Assembly (NCBI GenBank): GCA_937910255.1
Contig: CALEOQ010000114.1
Coordinates: 1 to 10,635 of the forward strand
DNA from: an uncultured Caulobacteraceae bacterium
Lineage (GTDB): Bacteria > Pseudomonadota > Alphaproteobacteria > Caulobacterales > Caulobacteraceae
DNA length: 10,635 nt
Direction: 5' to 3'
Below, piece after piece: positions 8,501 to 10,635 of this stretch (the first letter of the stretch is position 1; the number at the start of each line of letters is the position of its first letter). The position numbers and the translations under genes are program-made. The notes below the pieces were generated by a model that saw only the letters and a list, made by a program, of their open reading frames with translations, was not told the DNA's origin and did no database searches.

Positions 8501-8658
8501 TAGGTCGTGCGGACCACCACCTGCACGTCCGAAAGATCGGGCAGCGCGTCGACGGGCGTGGTGCGCACCGCCCAGACGCCCGCGAGCGTCAGTGCGAGCG
8601 CGGCCAGAAGGATGAAGAAGCGGCCCCGGACCGAAGCGCGGATGACGGCGCCGATCAT
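5503..8658 (-). CDS. cusA: CusA-type Cu(I)/Ag(I) efflux RND transporter, inner membrane subunit
   Basis: This is a heavy-metal RND proton antiporter of 1051 residues (E. coli CusA has 1047). I chose the ATG at 8658, which overlaps the cusB stop as TAATG, over the longer open frame to 8799. It yields the family N-terminus MIGAVIRASVRGRFF and makes numbering match E. coli through about residue 755. The three-methionine site is intact: M573 (DLLYMPS), M623 (PLEMFET), M672 (NRIDML). The membrane relay methionines M391, M403, M410, M486 and M501 are present, as is M1004, equivalent to E. coli M1009. The proton-relay D405 lies in GAMVDAAIVMIEN. M271 of the exit funnel is present (GPEMRRG), but its partner M755 is Asn (VGGQNVGE). 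The layout is TM1, a large periplasmic loop, TM2-7, a second loop and TM8-12; the C-terminus ends in a short His-containing tail. Specificity for monovalent copper/silver rather than zinc, cobalt or cadmium follows from the methionine set. It works with the adjacent CusB and CusC products. Confidence 0.97.
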   Translation of the reverse strand: MIGAVIRASVRGRFFILLAALALTLAGVWAVRTTPVDALPDLSDVQVVVRTTYPGQAPQIVENQVTYPLTTTMLSVPGARTVRGYSFFGDSFVYVLFEDGTDLYWARSRVLEYLNQVQGRLPEGADSSLGPDATGVGWIYEYALVDRSGRNDLSQLRSLQDWFLRYELKTVPGVAEVAAIGGMVRQYQVVLDPVKLASYGVTHQEVVGAIQRANQEAGGSVLELGEAEYMVRAGGYLNDLEDFRTIPLRTAVGGVPVQLGDVAFVQIGPEMRRGIAELNGQGEVAGGVVVLRSGENARATIAAVKDKLEELKRSLPPGVEVVTTYDRSQLIDRAISNLTQKLLEEFVVVALVCALFLWHARSALVAILTLPLGVLFAFLIMRVQGVNANIMSLGGIAIAVGAMVDAAIVMIENAHKHLETWKHRHPDQEMSNDTRWKVVTEAAVEVGPALFLSLVIITLSFVPVFALQAQEGRLFSPLAFTKSYAMAGAAILSVTLVPVLMGYLIRGRIPAEDANPVNRWLTRLYQPAIDWVLRKPKTVLLLAVLVFATSAWPLSRMGGEFIPPMDEGDLLYMPSALPGISAAKASELLQQTDRLIKTVPEVKTVFGKAGRAETATDPAPLEMFETTIQFKPRSEWRPGMTPEKLVEELDRIVQVPGLANVWVPPIRNRIDMLATGIKSPIGVKVSGSDLARIDRVAAQVEAVAKKVPGVSSALAERLTGGRYVQVDIDRAIAGRYGLNIADVQAIVSGAVGGQNVGETVEGVARYPINVRYPRELRDSLEGLRALPILTPSGQQITLGTVAKVEITDGPPMLKTENARPSTWVYVDVRDRDLSSVVSDLQQAVAEEVKLPAGVSIAYSGQFEYLERAADRLKLVVPATLAIIFVLLYVTFGRFDEAALIMATLPFALTGGIWMLYLLGYNQSVATGVGFIALAGVAAEFGVVMLIYLKHALAERGPNPSRTDVDAAVREGALERVRPKAMTVAVILAGLTPILIGHGAGSEVMSRIAAPMIGGMLSAPLLSMLVIPAGYLLLRRRQADRHSHASTQGESQ

Positions 8659-10142
8659 TATGCGCCCGCCTTGGTCATCTCGCGAACGACCGGGCCGGCC
8701 GGCGTCTGCTCGAAGGCGAAGCTCACGCGGTCGCCGGCCTTGACCCCGGTCGCCAGCTGGGGGGATGCGAGCTTGAAGGTCATGGTCATGGCCGGCCACT
8801 GCAGCGCTGGGACGGCCTCATGAGACAGGGTGACCGAGGCGGGCGAGATCTGTTCGACCCGGCCCTGGGAGCGGTGCAGCGCCGGGGCGGCCGCCGCTTT
8901 CTGCGTGGGGCCGGCGCCGGTGATCGGGCGCGCCTGGACGCCGGCGAGGCTTGCCTCCGAATCCAGCAGAAATTGGCCTGAGGCGACCACCTTCTCGCCA
9001 GCGGTGAGGCCAGCCAGGATCTCGGTCTTGCCGCCGGCCTCACGGCCCACCTGCACTTCCGCCGGGACGTACCGGCCGCCGTCCTTGGCCAGCATGACGA
9101 GCGCCCGCCGGCCGGTCCGGATGACCGCTTCGGAGGGGACCTGCAGGGCGGGCCGGGACTGGCCGCCGAACTCGACGGCGGCGAACATGCCCGGACGCAG
9201 GCGACCGCCACGGTTGGCCAGCTCAATGCGTGCGGTTAGGGTGCGGCTGGCCGTCTCGGTCTGCGGCAGGACGGCGGTCACCTGGCCGGTGAAGCTCTCT
9301 CCCGGGTATGCCGCGAGGCTCGCCCTGACGCTTTGCCCGACGCGCACCTGCGAGGCCTGCGCCTCCGGTATGGCGGCGTTCAGCCAGACCCGGCCCAGCC
9401 CGTTCACTTCCGCGAGGGTCTCTCCCGCCATCACGGTCATGCCGTTGCGCACCGCGAGCGTCTTGATCATACCGCCGCTCGGCGTGGTCACCGTCACCAC
9501 GTTGCGGACTCGGCCGCTTTGTTCCACGGCGGCGATCAGCTCCGATGACATCCCGAGCAGCCGCAGGCGATTGCGTGCAGCGCCGATCAGGGCTGGATCG
9601 CCCGTGCGAAGAACCGCGAGGAACTCGCCCTGGGCGCCGGCCCACTCCGGGATGAGCAGGTCGGCCAGGGGCGCGCCGGCGGGCACGACGTCAGCCGGCG
9701 CCCGGCCGTAGACCCGCTGGACGAAGCCGCCGGCCTTCGCTTGGACGACGGCCACGTCGCGTTCGTTGAACTCGATCACGCCGGTGGCGGTCAGGCCGCT
9801 GGGCAGGGATCCGGTCTCGACGGTCGCCAGCCGCACCCCGAGGTTCTGGGTGACGGCCGGATCGATCTGAAGCCCGCCGCCCTCACCGACCTCGTCGGCG
9901 TACTTGGGCACGAGCTGCATGTCCATGAACGGCGACTTGCCGGGTTTGTCGAACCGTTGGCTCGGCACCATGGGGTCGTACCAGTAGAGGACCTTGCGCT
10001 CGCCAGAGGCGGGCTGTTCCGCCGACGTCGCGCCTTCGCTCCCGTCGAGCAGGCGGCCTGCGCCGAAGCCCAGGCCAAGGAGGACGGCGGCCGCAGCGGC
10101 GCCCAGGGCGAGGCGGGCCCTATGAGATTTCGGAAGGGTCAC
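8658..10142 (-). CDS. cusB: CusB-type periplasmic adaptor with C-terminal CusF domain
   Basis: This is the membrane fusion protein of the Cu(I)/Ag(I) pump, 494 residues, starting at a GTG that overlaps the upstream cusC stop as GTGA. GGGAG lies 9 nt upstream, and no better start is seen. The frame stays open to 10352, but that extension translates the cusC coding region out of frame. Residues about 9-27 are a membrane anchor or signal. The segment LYWYDPM (M58) through PFMDMQLVP (M73, M75) is the N-terminal metal-binding part. Its 15- and 17-residue spacings equal those of the E. coli CusB ligands M21, M36 and M38. Lipoyl, alpha-hairpin and beta-barrel adaptor domains follow (about 90-405). 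The C-terminal 70 residues (about 423-494) are a CusF domain: H441, W449, M452, M454, with the exact ligand spacing of CusF. E. coli CusB lacks this extension; similar CusB-CusF fusions are known in other proteobacteria. It should bridge CusA and CusC and receive metal from CusF. Confidence 0.95.
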   Translation of the reverse strand: MTLPKSHRARLALGAAAAAVLLGLGFGAGRLLDGSEGATSAEQPASGERKVLYWYDPMVPSQRFDKPGKSPFMDMQLVPKYADEVGEGGGLQIDPAVTQNLGVRLATVETGSLPSGLTATGVIEFNERDVAVVQAKAGGFVQRVYGRAPADVVPAGAPLADLLIPEWAGAQGEFLAVLRTGDPALIGAARNRLRLLGMSSELIAAVEQSGRVRNVVTVTTPSGGMIKTLAVRNGMTVMAGETLAEVNGLGRVWLNAAIPEAQASQVRVGQSVRASLAAYPGESFTGQVTAVLPQTETASRTLTARIELANRGGRLRPGMFAAVEFGGQSRPALQVPSEAVIRTGRRALVMLAKDGGRYVPAEVQVGREAGGKTEILAGLTAGEKVVASGQFLLDSEASLAGVQARPITGAGPTQKAAAAPALHRSQGRVEQISPASVTLSHEAVPALQWPAMTMTFKLASPQLATGVKAGDRVSFAFEQTPAGPVVREMTKAGA

Positions 10143-10554
10143 GGATGGTCGCTCCCATAGGTGAGCAGGATGCGGGCGCCGTCGCGGGCGACCATCGCCT
10201 CGCGGTCCAGCGCGTCGAGTTTGGCGTCGGCGAGGCCGGTGAAGGCCTCGACGAGGTCGGCGTAGTCCGCGCGGGCGGCGGCATAGCTGGCGATCTCCAG
10301 GTCCGCCTTTTGCTCCGCCGTGGGGACCAGGATCTCCTTGGCGCGCAACCACTGCTCGTGGTGGGCGACATGGGCGGCCAGGTCCGCTTCGAGGGATGCG
10401 GCGAGTTCGCGCCGCATCTCCTCTTCGAGCACGCGGGCGCGGCTGGCCTGCGCCGTCCGAGCTGCGATCAGCGGGTCCTGTCGCCGGCTGGCGAACAAGG
10501 GCAGGCTCACCGTGACGCCTGCGGAGACCATGTCCCCGAACATCGGATCTCGGC
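10139..10554 (-). CDS. cusC: TolC-family outer membrane efflux protein (CusC-type), 5'-truncated
   Basis: Only the last ~137 residues are present; the reading frame runs into adapter sequence at 10555, so the 5' part is lost through the assembly, not by mutation. The fragment reads RDPMFGDMVSAGVTVSLPLF (the usual beta-strand of the second OEP repeat), then long amphipathic Ala/Glu/Arg-rich helices, a VPTAEQKADLEIASYAAARADY segment typical of the periplasmic barrel, and the C-terminal helix ending LLTYGSDHP. It has no strong metal motif, as expected for this subunit. Its stop codon overlaps the cusB start as GTGA, which marks it as the outer-membrane channel of the same tripartite pump. The symbol is inferred from context; by sequence it is only a TolC/OEP family member. 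An ATG at 10543 is internal and not a real start. Confidence 0.88.
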
Positions 10555-10635
10555 AGATCGGAAGAGTGCCGTGTAGGGAACGATTTTATCTCCCGGTGGT
10601 CGCCGTACCCTCGATAAACACATGCAGACTCTCTC
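10555..10635. other. Illumina adapter read-through and low-quality tail (artefact)
   Basis: From 10555 the sequence reads AGATCGGAAGAG, the universal start of TruSeq adapters. It continues with TGCCGTGTAGGGAA at 10567-10580 and GGTGGTCGCCGTA at 10595-10607, both at the ungapped positions expected of the TruSeq universal adapter (reverse complement form). By eye about 45 of 53 bases agree, with mismatches concentrated where a failing read would put them. The last 28 bases match neither the adapter nor a coding frame. This is library contamination at a contig end. Confidence 0.95.

Noticed and set aside
8659..8799. Upstream extension of the cusA reading frame by 47 codons (to 8799)
   Set aside because: It overlaps the cusB CusF domain, reads as Arg/Gly-rich non-family sequence, and the ATG at 8658 gives residue numbering identical to E. 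coli CusA.
10143..10352. Upstream extension of the cusB reading frame by 70 codons
   Set aside because: The added residues are Arg/Pro-rich shadow translation of cusC; the GTG at 10142 overlaps the cusC stop and has a ribosome binding site.
10581..10635. AT-richer tail that might suggest a promoter or foreign DNA at the right edge
   Set aside because: It is in register with a degraded adapter and its low-quality tail, so it is not genomic.

Overview
The window is high-GC DNA from what looks like an alphaproteobacterium (Caulobacterales- or Sphingomonadales-like). That placement rests on codon usage, GTG starts, tightly overlapping genes and the flavour of the proteins, not on a marker gene. 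It holds two convergent modules that meet at a decayed gene near 4.4-4.8 kb, and the right edge is not biological sequence.

Plus strand, 27-4371: two overlapping genes. The first encodes an unusual 839-residue protein: a cytosolic NAD(P)-dependent epimerase/dehydratase (extended SDR) fused to a polytopic membrane part made of SPW-type repeats around a VKOR-like domain with a CTIC redox motif. The second is a glycoside hydrolase family 15 enzyme (glucoamylase/trehalase type) with both signature motifs and both probable catalytic glutamates. Their physiological link is not evident; a carbohydrate or envelope stress role is only an inference.

Minus strand, 10554 down to 4881: a copper/silver efflux operon in the order cusC (partial)-cusB-cusA-cusF-small Met-rich membrane protein. 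The first four genes are joined by GTGA, TAATG and ATGA overlaps, so they are very probably translationally coupled. CusA has the same residue numbering as E. coli CusA through most of its length and keeps the three-methionine Cu(I)/Ag(I) site (M573, M623, M672). One methionine of the exit-funnel pair is replaced (N755). CusB keeps the N-terminal metal-binding methionines and carries a fused CusF domain at its C-terminus. A second, stand-alone CusF-like lipoprotein follows cusA. Downstream is an easily missed 48-residue ORF with 10 methionines in its first 21 residues and one membrane helix.

Minus strand, 4792-4431: remains of a CBS-domain-pair gene. It keeps a good ribosome binding site and start, but has lost most of the first CBS domain and carries two single-base frameshifts.

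Right edge, 10555-10635: the sequence turns abruptly into a degraded Illumina TruSeq adapter followed by a low-quality tail. The cusC homologue is therefore cut by an assembly artefact, and nothing to the right of 10554 should be interpreted biologically.
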